Made by a program: the position numbers and the translations under genes. Source: Nevskia sp. (lineage in GTDB: Bacteria; Pseudomonadota; Gammaproteobacteria; Nevskiales; Nevskiaceae). From it: 59,416 nucleotides of DNA. The DNA is taken from positions 1-59,416 of the forward strand of contig NZ_JAHFRY010000009.1 in NCBI RefSeq assembly GCF_023266035.1. Reading direction: 5' to 3'. Below are positions 26,910-35,342 of the stretch, piece by piece. Position 1 is the first letter of the stretch. Each line of letters begins with the position of its first letter. The notes below the pieces were generated by a model. That model saw only the letters and a program-made list of their open reading frames with translations, searched no databases and had not been told where the DNA came from.

Positions 26910-28202
26910 ATGAACCGCAGCCCCCAAGTCAACCGCGTCCTGAACCGCATCGCGGTTACCGTTTTCCTGTCGTTGACGGCCGCGCAAGCCAACGCCACCA
27001 GCCTGCACGAAGCCGCCGAACGCGCGCTGCAGCAGGATCCTCGCCTCGCGGCCGCGCATCTCTCCGCCGCCGGCAGCGCCGCGGAAGTCGAGGCCGCACG
27101 CGCCGGCTACCTGCCGAGCGTCAATGCCAGCGTCATCGGCGGCCGCTCGCGGCTCTATACCGATGCCCAGTTCCCGCAGGCAGGCGCCCGCCAGCCGCTG
27201 AGCTGGGGCCTGGTCGCCAGCCAGCCGCTGTACAGCGGCGGACTGGTCAGCGCCCAGATCGATGCCGCGCGCTCGAAGCGCGAAGGCGCCGAGCAGAACG
27301 AGGCTGCGACGGCTCAGCAACTGCTGTTCGCCGCCGCCAGCGCCTGGCTCGACGTGAAGCGGGACCGCGCCGTGATCGGCCTCAACGAAACCAATGTCCA
27401 GCGCCTTCAACAAGCGCTGGACGACAGTCGCAAGCGCCTCGATGCCGGCGAAGCGACCAAGGCCGATGTCGCCCAGGCAGAAGCGCGGCTAGCCGAAGCC
27501 GGTGCCAACCTGTATCGGGCGCGCGCCACCGAATCGGTGAGCGCGGCCGCCTACGAGCGCGTGGTCGGCCAACCGCCGGATCAGCTGCCCGGTGACTGGC
27601 CGAAGCCGCTGGTGCCGGCGACGTTGGCCGAAGCGCTGGCGGTATCGGCCGATACGCCGGCCGTGCGCGCCGCCGATGCCGAGGACCGCGCCGCGAAGTC
27701 GCGGATCAGTGCCGAACAGGCCGGCCATCTGCCGCGCCTGTCGATCGAAGCCGAAGCCAACGACGCCGACGATTCGACGTTCACCTATGACCGCCAGACC
27801 TACTGGTCCGTGCAGCTGAAAGCGACGCTGCCGATCTACGCCGGTGGCGCCGTCGCCTCGCGTGTCTCGGCGGCAAGGGCCGAAGCCTCGGCCGCCGAAG
27901 CCCGCGCCGCCGACAGCCGCCGCGCCTCGACCGAATCAATCGCCCAAGCCTGGGCGATGTACCAATCCTCGGCGCAGGTGATCGCCGCCTACGAAGCTTC
28001 CGTCAAGGCCAGCGAACTGGCGCTGGACAGCGTCCAGCGCGAGCAAGCCGTCGGCACCCGCACCACCCTCGATCTGCTCGACGCCCAGCGCGAACTGCTG
28101 ACCGCCACCGTCAATCTCGCAACCAGCCAGCACGATCGCTCGCTGGCCGCACTGCAGTTGCTCGGCGCGACTGGCCGGCTGACCCTCTCCGCAATTCCCT
28201 AG
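26910..28202 (+). CDS. tolC: TolC-family outer membrane efflux protein
   Basis: A 430-residue exported protein with a signal peptide ending AAQANA (about residue 24) and two repeated outer-membrane efflux domains rich in Ala/Gln/Glu coiled coil (for example ALDDSRKRLDAGEATKADVAQAEARLAEA). WSVQLKATLPIYAGGAV is the typical strand of the second half. I used ATG 26910 behind GAAAG; a TTG at 26895 overlapping the tetR stop is an alternative. It is the outer channel for EmrAB. The stop lies inside CTAG shared with the convergent yjdF-like gene. Confidence 0.9.
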   Translation: MNRSPQVNRVLNRIAVTVFLSLTAAQANATSLHEAAERALQQDPRLAAAHLSAAGSAAEVEAARAGYLPSVNASVIGGRSRLYTDAQFPQAGARQPLSWGLVASQPLYSGGLVSAQIDAARSKREGAEQNEAATAQQLLFAAASAWLDVKRDRAVIGLNETNVQRLQQALDDSRKRLDAGEATKADVAQAEARLAEAGANLYRARATESVSAAAYERVVGQPPDQLPGDWPKPLVPATLAEALAVSADTPAVRAADAEDRAAKSRISAEQAGHLPRLSIEAEANDADDSTFTYDRQTYWSVQLKATLPIYAGGAVASRVSAARAEASAAEARAADSRRASTESIAQAWAMYQSSAQVIAAYEASVKASELALDSVQREQAVGTRTTLDLLDAQRELLTATVNLATSQHDRSLAALQLLGATGRLTLSAIP

Positions 28203-28822
28203 TGCGGGATCGATAGCCGCCGAATCGCTCGGTCATGCCAGCGCGCCAGCAGCAGCATCGCCAAGGTCGATCCGATCAGCGCCATCAGCATGTCGGACTG
28301 GGTATCCCACTGATCGCCCTGGGTGCCGAGAAAATCGTCGGCGTTCTGGCCGAGCGCGACCGCTGCCGCCCATTCGATCAGCTCGTAGATGGCGCTGATC
28401 GCCATCGCCACGCTGACCGACAGCAGGCCGACGATGAACGCGTGGCCGACGACGATGCGATGGCGGATCAACAGCTCGCGCGTCGCCAGCGCCGGCACGA
28501 AACCCTGCAGCAGATGACCGAGCTTGTCGTAGGGATTGCGGGACAGCGCGAACGCCTCCTGCACCCAGTTGCCGATCGGCACGCGGGCGTAGGTGTAAGC
28601 GCCGCCGCCGATCAGCACCAGCGCGTGCACGGCGATCAGCACGTAGAGCAAGGTGGTCAGCGGAAAACGCCGGCGGCTGAACCACAGCACTGGCGCGACT
28701 AGCACCACCGGCAGCACTTCCATGACCCAGGTCATGCGATCGAACGGTGCGATGGCCGAGGCGATCAGCGCCGCGGTCACCAGCAGGACCAGCGCCCAGT
28801 GCAGGCGGGAGTTGTCGTTCAT
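28199..28822 (-). CDS. DUF2238/YjdF-like integral membrane protein
   Basis: A 207-residue protein with about six hydrophobic helices. The conserved [14 protein letters not shown] and [14 protein letters not shown] ... [17 protein letters not shown] blocks are the DUF2238/YjdF signature with conserved His, Glu and Asp. Function unknown. Its start overlaps the dmpR stop by 4 bp, so it may be read through from dmpR. Its stop and that of tolC share the palindrome CTAG. Confidence 0.82.
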   Translation of the reverse strand: MNDNSRLHWALVLLVTAALIASAIAPFDRMTWVMEVLPVVLVAPVLWFSRRRFPLTTLLYVLIAVHALVLIGGGAYTYARVPIGNWVQEAFALSRNPYDKLGHLLQGFVPALATRELLIRHRIVVGHAFIVGLLSVSVAMAISAIYELIEWAAAVALGQNADDFLGTQGDQWDTQSDMLMALIGSTLAMLLLARWHDRAIRRLSIPH

Positions 28823-30666
28823 GTATTGGTGGTTTCTGGAGTGGCGCCGCGCCGAGCGGCTTTCAGACGATAGGCGAGCTGCGGCCGGGTGATGCCGAGC
28901 AGGCGCGCCGCCGCTGAAAGATTGCCGCTGGCCTGCGCCACGGCACGTTCGATCATCAGCGCTTCGATGCGATCGATCGACAGGCCCTCGGCCGCTCCAT
29001 TGCCGACCGCATCGAGCAGATCGGCAATGACCCGGCGGGTACGGACTTCGGGCGTCGCCTGTTCGACAAGCGGCGCGGCCTCGGCCGCCGCCTTCTGCTG
29101 ATCGCTGCGCAGACTGCCGCCACGATCGAGGCTCAAGCTGCCGCTGGCCAGTTGCTCGCCGCCGGAGAACAGGTGGAAAGCGTCGATAGCCCCGCCTTCC
29201 GGCGCCAGGATCATGCCGCGCTCGACGATGTTTTCCAGCTCGCGGATGTTGCCCGGCCAGTCATAGCCGAGCATCGCGTCGATCGCCCGCCCCGTGAAGC
29301 CGGTGACCTTGCGGGCATTGCGCAGATTGAACTTGCGCAGGAAGTGATTCATGAAGATCGGGATGTCTTCGCGGCGCTCGCGCAGCGGTGGCACGGTGAT
29401 CGGGAAGACGTTGAGACGGAAGAACAGATCCTCGCGGAAGCGCCGGGCGCGAACCTCCTCGCGGAGATCGAGATTGGTCGCCGCGACCAGCCGCACGTCG
29501 ACCTTGTGGGTCCGCGTGCCGCCAACTCTTTCGATCTCCCGCTCCTGCAGCGCGCGCAGCAGCTTGCCCTGCGCCGTCCAGCTGAGGATGCCGATCTCGT
29601 CGAGAAACAGCGTGCCGCCGTGGGCGCGCTCGAAGCGGCCCGGCCGGGCCGTGGTGGCCCCCGTGAAGGCGCCGCGCTCGACACCGAACAGTTCTGATTC
29701 GATCAGGGTTTCCGGAATCGCCGCGCAATTGATGGTGATGAACGGCCCGGCGCCGCGCGGGCTGACCCGGTGCAGGCTGCGCGCCAGCACTTCCTTGCCG
29801 ACGCCGCTTTCGCCGAGAAACAGCACCGTGGCCTGGGTATCGGCGACCCGGCGGACCATGTGGCAGGCGGCGTTGAAGCCGGCCGAGGCGCCGACCACGT
29901 CGGTATCGCCGAGCAGGTCCTGCGCGGCGCTGCCGATTGGTGAGGCCGCGCCGAGATCGGTGGGCGCCGACGCGGCGAGGCCGGCGGTCAGCGCATCGGC
30001 GCGCAGGAAGGCGAGATCGCCCGCCGCATCGTCCCATTCCTCGACCGGCTTGCCGATGATCCGGCAGTGGCTGGCGCCCTGTGCGCAGCACTGCACTTCG
30101 CGGAACAGCACCGGCCGGCCCATGAAGCGGCTGATGAAGCCGGAGGCGTAGCCGATCTGCTGCCAGCAGGCCGGTTCGCTGCCGATGCCGTACAGGCGGA
30201 TGTGTTCCTCGGCCTCCGAGGAACCGTGCCACAAGAACTCGCCGTGAAAATGCCCCTTCTCCTCGTCGACTTCCATCATCACCGGCTCGACCCGCACCGT
30301 GCCTTCGAGCATGTGCAGCTGCGGTCCGCCATAGATCGCGTTGGCGGCACCACCGCTGCCGCGCAGCTTTCGCGACAGCTCGGCATCGTGCGAACCGGAG
30401 TTGTAGCCGATGCGCGTCAGCAGACCGCGCGCACGATCAACGCCGAGGCTTTCGATCAACTCTCGGCGCAGCACGCCGAGCGCCGAGCTGTGCAACAGCA
30501 ACATGCGCTGGTCGTCCAGCCAGATGCGGCCCTGTTCCGGCTGAAAGCGAATACGAGCCAGCAGATCGGCAACGTCCGGATAGGTCAGCGCCGCCGGCAG
30601 CGGTGCCGCGCCCGGACTCTGGCCAGGCGAATTTTTCGCAGCGGCTGCAGGAGGCGATGCAGGCAT
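28819..30666 (-). CDS. dmpR: Sigma-54-dependent phenol-sensing activator (DmpR/MopR/PoxR family)
   Basis: A 615-residue activator. The XylR_N sensory domain and V4R lie at about residues 26-210. The AAA+ domain follows with Walker A GESGVGKE at 285-292 and the sigma-54 contact loop GAFTGA at 332-337. A Fis-type helix-turn-helix is at the end ([19 protein letters not shown]). Recalled MopR ligands line up with one constant offset of 12: phenol-contacting His118 and Trp146, and zinc Cys167, Glu190, Cys193, Cys201. Phenol would relieve autoinhibition and fire the divergent dmpK promoter. Confidence 0.95.
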   Translation of the reverse strand: MPASPPAAAAKNSPGQSPGAAPLPAALTYPDVADLLARIRFQPEQGRIWLDDQRMLLLHSSALGVLRRELIESLGVDRARGLLTRIGYNSGSHDAELSRKLRGSGGAANAIYGGPQLHMLEGTVRVEPVMMEVDEEKGHFHGEFLWHGSSEAEEHIRLYGIGSEPACWQQIGYASGFISRFMGRPVLFREVQCCAQGASHCRIIGKPVEEWDDAAGDLAFLRADALTAGLAASAPTDLGAASPIGSAAQDLLGDTDVVGASAGFNAACHMVRRVADTQATVLFLGESGVGKEVLARSLHRVSPRGAGPFITINCAAIPETLIESELFGVERGAFTGATTARPGRFERAHGGTLFLDEIGILSWTAQGKLLRALQEREIERVGGTRTHKVDVRLVAATNLDLREEVRARRFREDLFFRLNVFPITVPPLRERREDIPIFMNHFLRKFNLRNARKVTGFTGRAIDAMLGYDWPGNIRELENIVERGMILAPEGGAIDAFHLFSGGEQLASGSLSLDRGGSLRSDQQKAAAEAAPLVEQATPEVRTRRVIADLLDAVGNGAAEGLSIDRIEALMIERAVAQASGNLSAAARLLGITRPQLAYRLKAARRGATPETTNT

Positions 30667-30692
30667 GGCCGTAGTCTCGAAGAGCAGCAGAT

Positions 30693-30721
30693 TTGATCAT
30701 CAGATTAAACCATTGGATCAA
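30693..30721. promoter_or_regulatory. Distal DmpR upstream activating site(s)
   Basis: TTGATCATCAGATTAA at 30693-30708 matches 12 of 16 positions of the remembered XylR/DmpR palindrome TTGATCAATTGATCAA. An overlapping window ending at 30721 (TTGGATCAA) gives a second half site. It lies 176 bp and more upstream of the sigma-54 promoter, and near the start of dmpR. Confidence 0.6.
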
Positions 30722-30747
30722 GTGTTCTCATCTGCGCAGCTGTCGAA

Positions 30748-30763
30748 TTGATCAAATCATCAA
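30748..30763. promoter_or_regulatory. Proximal DmpR upstream activating site
   Basis: TTGATCAAATCATCAA matches 14 of 16 bases of the XylR/DmpR upstream site. It lies about 120 bp before the -24 element, the usual distance for DNA looping by this family. Confidence 0.75.
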
Positions 30764-30831
30764 AGTCCGACTGAAACCTCAGGTATACGATCAAAGCGTG
30801 AACCACTTCAACAGGCTATCAAACGTTTTTC

Positions 30832-30844
30832 AATCAATGGCTTG
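30832..30844 (+). promoter_or_regulatory. IHF binding site in the phenol hydroxylase promoter
   Basis: AATCAATGGCTTG is a full match to the IHF core WATCAANNNNTTR, placed between the activator sites and the -24 box, as in other sigma-54 promoters that need DNA bending. A second near-match (12 of 13) begins at 30817. Confidence 0.7.
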
Positions 30845-30883
30845 AGTGCTTATCTGAGCCGCCTCGCGAGCGCTCGCGATCAC

Positions 30884-30899
30884 TGGCACGCTCGATGCA
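30884..30899 (+). promoter_or_regulatory. Sigma-54 promoter (-24/-12) of the dmpK operon
   Basis: TGGCACGCTCGATGCA has GG at 30885-30886 and GC at 30897-30898 with exactly 10 bases between, close to the consensus TGGCACGNNNNTTGCW. Transcription should begin near 30910, giving a leader of about 70 bases before dmpK. Confidence 0.88.
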
Positions 30900-30978
30900 A
30901 TCTCACAGTCATGACGTCAGGCCAAGACCTGATCACCGGCACCGCTGAAAGCGGGCCGTCGCGAGACTGGAGAGAGAG

Positions 30979-31260
30979 ATGACCGTCGTTTCCCTGTACG
31001 CCCAGCGGGCCGCCGGGCCTGCCGATCCCAGCGCCCAGCAACGTTACGTCCGCCTGCGCGAGCACCGGCCGGACGGCTTCGTGATCTTCGATTTCGCCAT
31101 CGGCGATCCCTCGCTGGCCTGCGAACTGATCATGCCGATGGCCGCGTACCGCGAGTTCTGCGCCAGCAACCACGTCATCCACCTAAACGATGCCCAGGCC
31201 GCGCAGATCGATGCCGATGCGCTCAAGTGGCGTTACGGCCAGCCCGGCATCAGCGAATAA
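30979..31260 (+). CDS. dmpK: Phenol hydroxylase assembly/accessory subunit DmpK
   Basis: A 93-residue protein with the phenol hydroxylase K-subunit pattern RYVRLREHRPDGFVIFDFAIGDPSLACELIMP. In other systems DmpK is not part of the active enzyme but is needed to assemble the iron-loaded hydroxylase. It is the first gene of the operon, 27 bases before dmpL, with a purine-rich GGAGAGAGAG ribosome site. Confidence 0.93.
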   Translation: MTVVSLYAQRAAGPADPSAQQRYVRLREHRPDGFVIFDFAIGDPSLACELIMPMAAYREFCASNHVIHLNDAQAAQIDADALKWRYGQPGISE

Positions 31261-31287
31261 CAACAAACCAATCTGCGAGGAGGGACC

Positions 31288-32292
31288 ATGACTGTCGAGA
31301 TCAGGACCAAGAGCGTCAAACCGCTCAGCAACAGCTTCGGCCATCTGCAGCGCCGCTTCGGCGACAAGCCGGCAAGCCGCTATCAGGAGGCGACCTACGA
31401 CATCCAGTCGTCGGCCAACTTCCATTACAAGCCGCTCTGGGATCCGGAGCGCGAGATGTTCGACGTCCGCCGCACGGCGATCACGATGAAGGACTGGTAT
31501 GCGCTGAAAGACCCGCGCCAGTTCTATTACGGCAACTACACGACCACCCGCGCCAAGCAGCAGGACGCGCTGGATCGCACCTTGGATTTCGTCGAGAAAC
31601 GCGACCTGCTGCGGGCGCTGCCGGCCGATACCCGCGCCTTGATCGAGCACGCGATCGTGCCGCTGCGTCACTACGAGTGGGGTGCGAACACCAACAGCGC
31701 CCACGTCGCCGCCTATGCCTACGGCACGGCGGTCACTTCGCCAGCGATGATGAACACCATGGATCGCCTGGGCATGGCGCAGCACATCTCGCGCATCGGC
31801 CTGCTGATCGACGGCAACAGCGGCGAATCGCTGCTCGCCTCGAAGACCACCTGGACCGATCACGCCGACTGGCAGGGCTTACGCCGCGAAGTGGAGCGCA
31901 TGTTCGTCACCCGCGACTGGTTCGAGGTGTTCATCGCTCAGATCCTGGTCGCCGATGCGCTGGTCTATCCGCTGTTCTTCCAGCATCTGGACTCGGCGAT
32001 CGCCGCCGGCAACGGTTCGGCACTGTCATCGCTGACCGACTACCTGATGCGCTGGTACGAAGAGACTGGCAAGTGGGTCGACGCGGTGATCAAGACTGCC
32101 GCCGCCGAGAACCCCGAGAACAAGGCGCTGCTGTCCGGCTGGACCGTGACCTGGCGTGATCGCCTGGTCACGGCGCTGGCGCCGATCGCGCAGAGCACCC
32201 TCGGCAACCAGTCCGAGGACGCGCTTGCTGCCGTCGTTGCCGCCTTCAATACCCGGGCGGCAAGGCTCGGGTGCGGCGACGCGCTTAAGTGA
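31288..32292 (+). CDS. dmpL: Phenol hydroxylase beta subunit DmpL
   Basis: A 334-residue structural (non-metal) subunit of the multicomponent diiron phenol hydroxylase. YDIQSSANFHYKPLWDPEREMFD and the LRHYEWGANTNSAHVAAYAYG block are typical of the beta chain. It pairs with DmpN and DmpO in the (LNO)2 hydroxylase. Its TGA stop lies inside the left arm of a strong 10-bp hairpin. Confidence 0.95.
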   Translation: MTVEIRTKSVKPLSNSFGHLQRRFGDKPASRYQEATYDIQSSANFHYKPLWDPEREMFDVRRTAITMKDWYALKDPRQFYYGNYTTTRAKQQDALDRTLDFVEKRDLLRALPADTRALIEHAIVPLRHYEWGANTNSAHVAAYAYGTAVTSPAMMNTMDRLGMAQHISRIGLLIDGNSGESLLASKTTWTDHADWQGLRREVERMFVTRDWFEVFIAQILVADALVYPLFFQHLDSAIAAGNGSALSSLTDYLMRWYEETGKWVDAVIKTAAAENPENKALLSGWTVTWRDRLVTALAPIAQSTLGNQSEDALAAVVAAFNTRAARLGCGDALK

Positions 32293-32346
32293 TGCCTCGG
32301 ATGGCATCACTTGCGTCGCCGCACGCCCGGCCACGGATGGCCGGGC
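32287..32346 (+). promoter_or_regulatory. Two tandem perfect hairpins between dmpL and dmpM
   Basis: Hairpin 1: arms 32287-32296 and 32303-32312, 10 bp perfect with loop TCGGAT; the dmpL stop codon sits in its left arm. Hairpin 2: arms 32325-32333 and 32338-32346, 9 bp perfect with loop CGGA. No T-run follows either, so they are not simple terminators. They may stabilise the upstream message, mark a processing point or lower dmpMNOP expression relative to dmpKL. Confidence 0.7.
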
Positions 32347-32413
32347 CGGCCGTCCCGGACAAGACTTCTGTCACGCCAGGGACGGCAACACCACTCCAAT
32401 CGAGAAAGGCGTC

Positions 32414-32710
32414 ATGACTGCTCCAGAAAAGAAAATGCTCCAGCCGGTCTTTATCGCGCTGCAAGCCAACAACGACACCATGCCGATCATCGAAGCGATC
32501 CGGCAGGACAACCCGAATGCCGTCGTCCACGAATACCCGGCGATGGTCAAGATCGATTGCCCGGGACGCCTGGTGATCAAACGGGCCTCGGTCGAGGAAC
32601 ATCTGGGCCGCGACTTCGACCTGCGGGAAATCCAGATCAACATGATTTCGATCGCCGGCAATGTCGACGAATCCGAAGACGAATTCACGCTCGAGTGGAG
32701 AACGGCCTGA
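32414..32710 (+). CDS. dmpM: Phenol hydroxylase regulatory protein DmpM (MmoB/DmpM family)
   Basis: A 98-residue cofactor-free coupling protein. PVFIALQANNDTMPIIEAIRQDNPNAVVHEYPAMVKIDCPGRLVI is the MmoB/DmpM family pattern. It binds the hydroxylase and tunes substrate and electron access to the diiron site. The 121-bp gap before it contains the double hairpin. Confidence 0.95.
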   Translation: MTAPEKKMLQPVFIALQANNDTMPIIEAIRQDNPNAVVHEYPAMVKIDCPGRLVIKRASVEEHLGRDFDLREIQINMISIAGNVDESEDEFTLEWRTA

Positions 32711-32772
32711 AGCCGCTCTTTCATCACTCCATTTCGAATCAACACAATCTGTCTGCTTGAAGGAGAACATCC

Positions 32773-34401
32773 ATGGCCGCTGAAGGCAACGTAAAGCCCG
32801 CGAAGAAACTGAGCCTCAAGGAAAACTACGCGCTGCTGACGCGCGGACTCGGCTGGGAACCCAGCTACGAGAAGCACGAAGAGATCTTCCGCAACATCAG
32901 CTTCGAAGGCATCAAGATCCACGATTGGGAGAAATGGGAAGACCCATTCCGCCTGACCATGGATGCCTACTGGAAGTACCAAGGCGAGAAGGAGCGGAAG
33001 CTCTACGCGATCGTCGATGCTTTCCAGCAGAACAACGGCCAGTTCAACGTCACCGACGCCCGCTACGTGCAGGCGCTGAAGATCTTCATCAACGGCATCA
33101 CCGAACTCGAGTACGACTCGCATCGCGGCTTCAACATGCTTGCGCGCGAGTTCCCGGGCGTCGGTCCGCGCATCGCCGCGCAGATGCAGTCGCTCGACGA
33201 ACTGCGCCACGCGACCACGCAGATCCACACGATCAGCCAGTACGCGAAGTACTTCACCGGCATGAACGAGTTCCCGTACCAGTTCGATCGCGCCTGGTAT
33301 CTGTCGATTCCGAAATCGTTCTTCGAGGACGCCGTCACTTCCGGTCCGTTCGAGTTCATCGTCGCGATCAGCTTCGCGTTCGAGTACGTGCTGACCAACC
33401 TCGCGTTCATGCCGTGGATGTCCGGCGCGGCGTTCAACGGCGACATGGCCACGGTCAGCTTCGGCTTCTCGGCGCAAAGCGATGAAGCGCGGCACATGAC
33501 CCTCGGCATCGAGGTGATCAAGTTCCTGCTCGAACAGGATCCGGCCAATGTGCCGCTGGTCCAGAAGTGGATCGACAAGTGGTTCTGGCGCGGCTATCGC
33601 CTGTTGTCGCTACTGGCGACGATGATGGATTACATGCTGCCGAAGCGGGTCATGGCCTGGAACGAAGCCTGGGAAATCTATTACGAGCAGAACGGTGGCG
33701 CGCTGTTCGCCGATCTCGCCCGCTACGGCATCAAGCCGCCGAAGCGTGCGCCGGAAACCATCGCCGAGAAGGGCCATGTTGCCCACCAGATGTGGAGCGT
33801 GTTCTACGCCAACCGTGATGCCGTCGGCTTCCAGATGTGGCTGCCGTCCAATGAGGAAATGGACTGGATGTCCGAGAAGTATCCGGACACTTTCGACAAG
33901 TACTACCGGCCGCGCTACGAGTACTGGCGCGAAATGGAAAAGGCCGGCACGCCATTCAAGAACACCACGCTGCCGCAGCTCTGCCAGGTCTGCCAGTGGC
34001 CTTGCCTGTTCACCGAGCCGGACGATCCGACGACCTTGTCCCTGCGTGAAACCGAATACAAGGGCGAGACCTTCCACATGTGTTCGGACGGCTGCAAGGA
34101 CATCTTCGACGACACGCCGGAGAAGTTCGTGCACGCCTGGTTGCCGGTGCACCAAATCTATCAGGGCAACTGCTTCCTGCCCGATGTCGACCCGACCGCG
34201 CCCGGCTTCAACCCAATGTACGAAGCGCTGCGCTACATGGGCATCAAGCCCGGTGTCGATGGCGGTGATTTCAAGGGCAGCGCCGATGCGACCAACTGGG
34301 AGAAGTGGACTTCACGCCCGGCGAACATCCACGAAGGCGCCTACACCGATGCCGTTCGTGACACCAGCAATCCATCCGACGCCGCCCGCAAAGCAATCTG
34401 A
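32773..34401 (+). CDS. dmpN: Phenol hydroxylase large (diiron) subunit DmpN
   Basis: A 542-residue catalytic subunit that hydroxylates phenol to catechol with O2. The diiron ligands are visible as two EXXH motifs, DELRH (about residue 145) and DEARH (about 240), with the preceding Glu in ITELEYDSHRG (about 116). A YHS-type segment with Cys residues (CQVCQWPC ... MCSDGCKDIF) occupies about 405-450, as in other phenol hydroxylase N subunits. An additional C-terminal tail of about 40 residues extends past the common end. Confidence 0.96.
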   Translation: MAAEGNVKPAKKLSLKENYALLTRGLGWEPSYEKHEEIFRNISFEGIKIHDWEKWEDPFRLTMDAYWKYQGEKERKLYAIVDAFQQNNGQFNVTDARYVQALKIFINGITELEYDSHRGFNMLAREFPGVGPRIAAQMQSLDELRHATTQIHTISQYAKYFTGMNEFPYQFDRAWYLSIPKSFFEDAVTSGPFEFIVAISFAFEYVLTNLAFMPWMSGAAFNGDMATVSFGFSAQSDEARHMTLGIEVIKFLLEQDPANVPLVQKWIDKWFWRGYRLLSLLATMMDYMLPKRVMAWNEAWEIYYEQNGGALFADLARYGIKPPKRAPETIAEKGHVAHQMWSVFYANRDAVGFQMWLPSNEEMDWMSEKYPDTFDKYYRPRYEYWREMEKAGTPFKNTTLPQLCQVCQWPCLFTEPDDPTTLSLRETEYKGETFHMCSDGCKDIFDDTPEKFVHAWLPVHQIYQGNCFLPDVDPTAPGFNPMYEALRYMGIKPGVDGGDFKGSADATNWEKWTSRPANIHEGAYTDAVRDTSNPSDAARKAI

Positions 34402-34409
34402 GAGCCGCC

Positions 34410-34844
34410 ATGCCCGTCTGCAATGTCATCGTCCTGAAAGGCCATCCGCGAGCCACTCTGAAGCAGCTGGTGGTGGAGTGCTCGAACACCCTGGCCCGGA
34501 TCATCGGCGCACCGAAGGATAGGCTCGAAGTCTGGGTCACCGAAGTGGAGCCAGCACTCTGGGGCCTCGACGGCCGGCCCGGTGACGAGGTGCTGCAGAC
34601 CGTCGCGCGCAGCGAGATCGAGATGCCATTCATCCGCATGGTGCTGCTGCAGGGCCGGCCGGTGGAACAGCATCACCAGCTGATCGCCGAGATGACGGCG
34701 GTCGTCGCCAAAGTGCTCGGCGCCAATGCCGAGCGCATCCGCCTGCAGATCGACGAAGTGCACCCGGATCGCTGGGGCATCGGCGGCGTGCCGGCGAGTG
34801 TGCGGCGGGCGACGGAGATCGCGGCGCGGGCTGCGACGGCCTGA
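34410..34844 (+). CDS. Fused two-domain tautomerase-family protein within the phenol hydroxylase operon
   Basis: A 144-residue protein built of two 4-oxalocrotonate-tautomerase-like units. Each has an initial MP (Pro2 and Pro73), a beta-alpha-beta body and an ending WGLDG or WGIGG. Pro2 would be the N-terminal catalytic base after Met removal; Pro73 is internal and cannot act the same way. The gene starts 8 bases after dmpN and ends 29 bases before dmpO, a position with no gene in the classical dmpKLMNOP order. Fused 4-OTs are a known subgroup; the role in phenol metabolism is unknown. Confidence 0.8.
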   Translation: MPVCNVIVLKGHPRATLKQLVVECSNTLARIIGAPKDRLEVWVTEVEPALWGLDGRPGDEVLQTVARSEIEMPFIRMVLLQGRPVEQHHQLIAEMTAVVAKVLGANAERIRLQIDEVHPDRWGIGGVPASVRRATEIAARAATA

Positions 34845-34873
34845 ACTGACTACCCAATAACGAGGAAACAAGC

Positions 34874-35239
34874 ATGCCCATCAAGGCCATCACGCCGGAC
34901 TACCACGGCGATTTCAAGGACAGCGTCGACAAGTTTCGCGGCAACCAGATCGTCAACATCCATTGGGAAAAGCACCTGATGTTCGCCTGGCCGATGTGCG
35001 TGCCGCTGCCGCCGACGATGCCGTTCGGCACGCTGATCGAAGGCGTGCTGCCGGGCATCTTCGGCGCCCATCCGAACTTCAAGCAGATCGACTGGAGCCA
35101 GGTCGAATGGAAGACTTCGAAAGGCCCGTTCAAGCCGGACCCGGCGAAGTCGCTGGTCGACAACGGCATCGGCCACAAGACCACGATCAGCTTCAGCACG
35201 CCGGGGCTTGCTGGCGTTAATGGCAATGCGGTCTGCTGA
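34874..35239 (+). CDS. dmpO: Phenol hydroxylase gamma subunit DmpO (P4)
   Basis: A 121-residue small subunit of the hydroxylase. The sequence YHGDFKDSVDKFRGNQIVNIHWEKHLMFAWP and the GVLPGIFGAHP block are typical DmpO/P4. It completes the (LNO)2 core together with DmpL and DmpN. Confidence 0.93.
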   Translation: MPIKAITPDYHGDFKDSVDKFRGNQIVNIHWEKHLMFAWPMCVPLPPTMPFGTLIEGVLPGIFGAHPNFKQIDWSQVEWKTSKGPFKPDPAKSLVDNGIGHKTTISFSTPGLAGVNGNAVC

Positions 35240-35240
35240 T

Positions 35241-35312
35241 TCGTAGGGCGGGCCACGCCCGCCATGTCCCGATTCATTTGCGCCGTGGCGGCGGCCGCGG
35301 GCCGCCCTACGA
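35241..35312. repeat. Inverted repeat with GTAGGGCGG ends between dmpO and dmpP
   Basis: TCGTAGGGCGG (35241-35251) and CCGCCCTACGA (35302-35312) are perfectly complementary 11-bp ends enclosing GC-rich DNA with further short inverted repeats. The same GTAGGG end occurs in the element at 48584-48764. It looks like a small non-autonomous intergenic repeat. Confidence 0.65.
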
Positions 35313-35342
35313 CTCCATTAGAAACATTAAACGCCAGACAAG

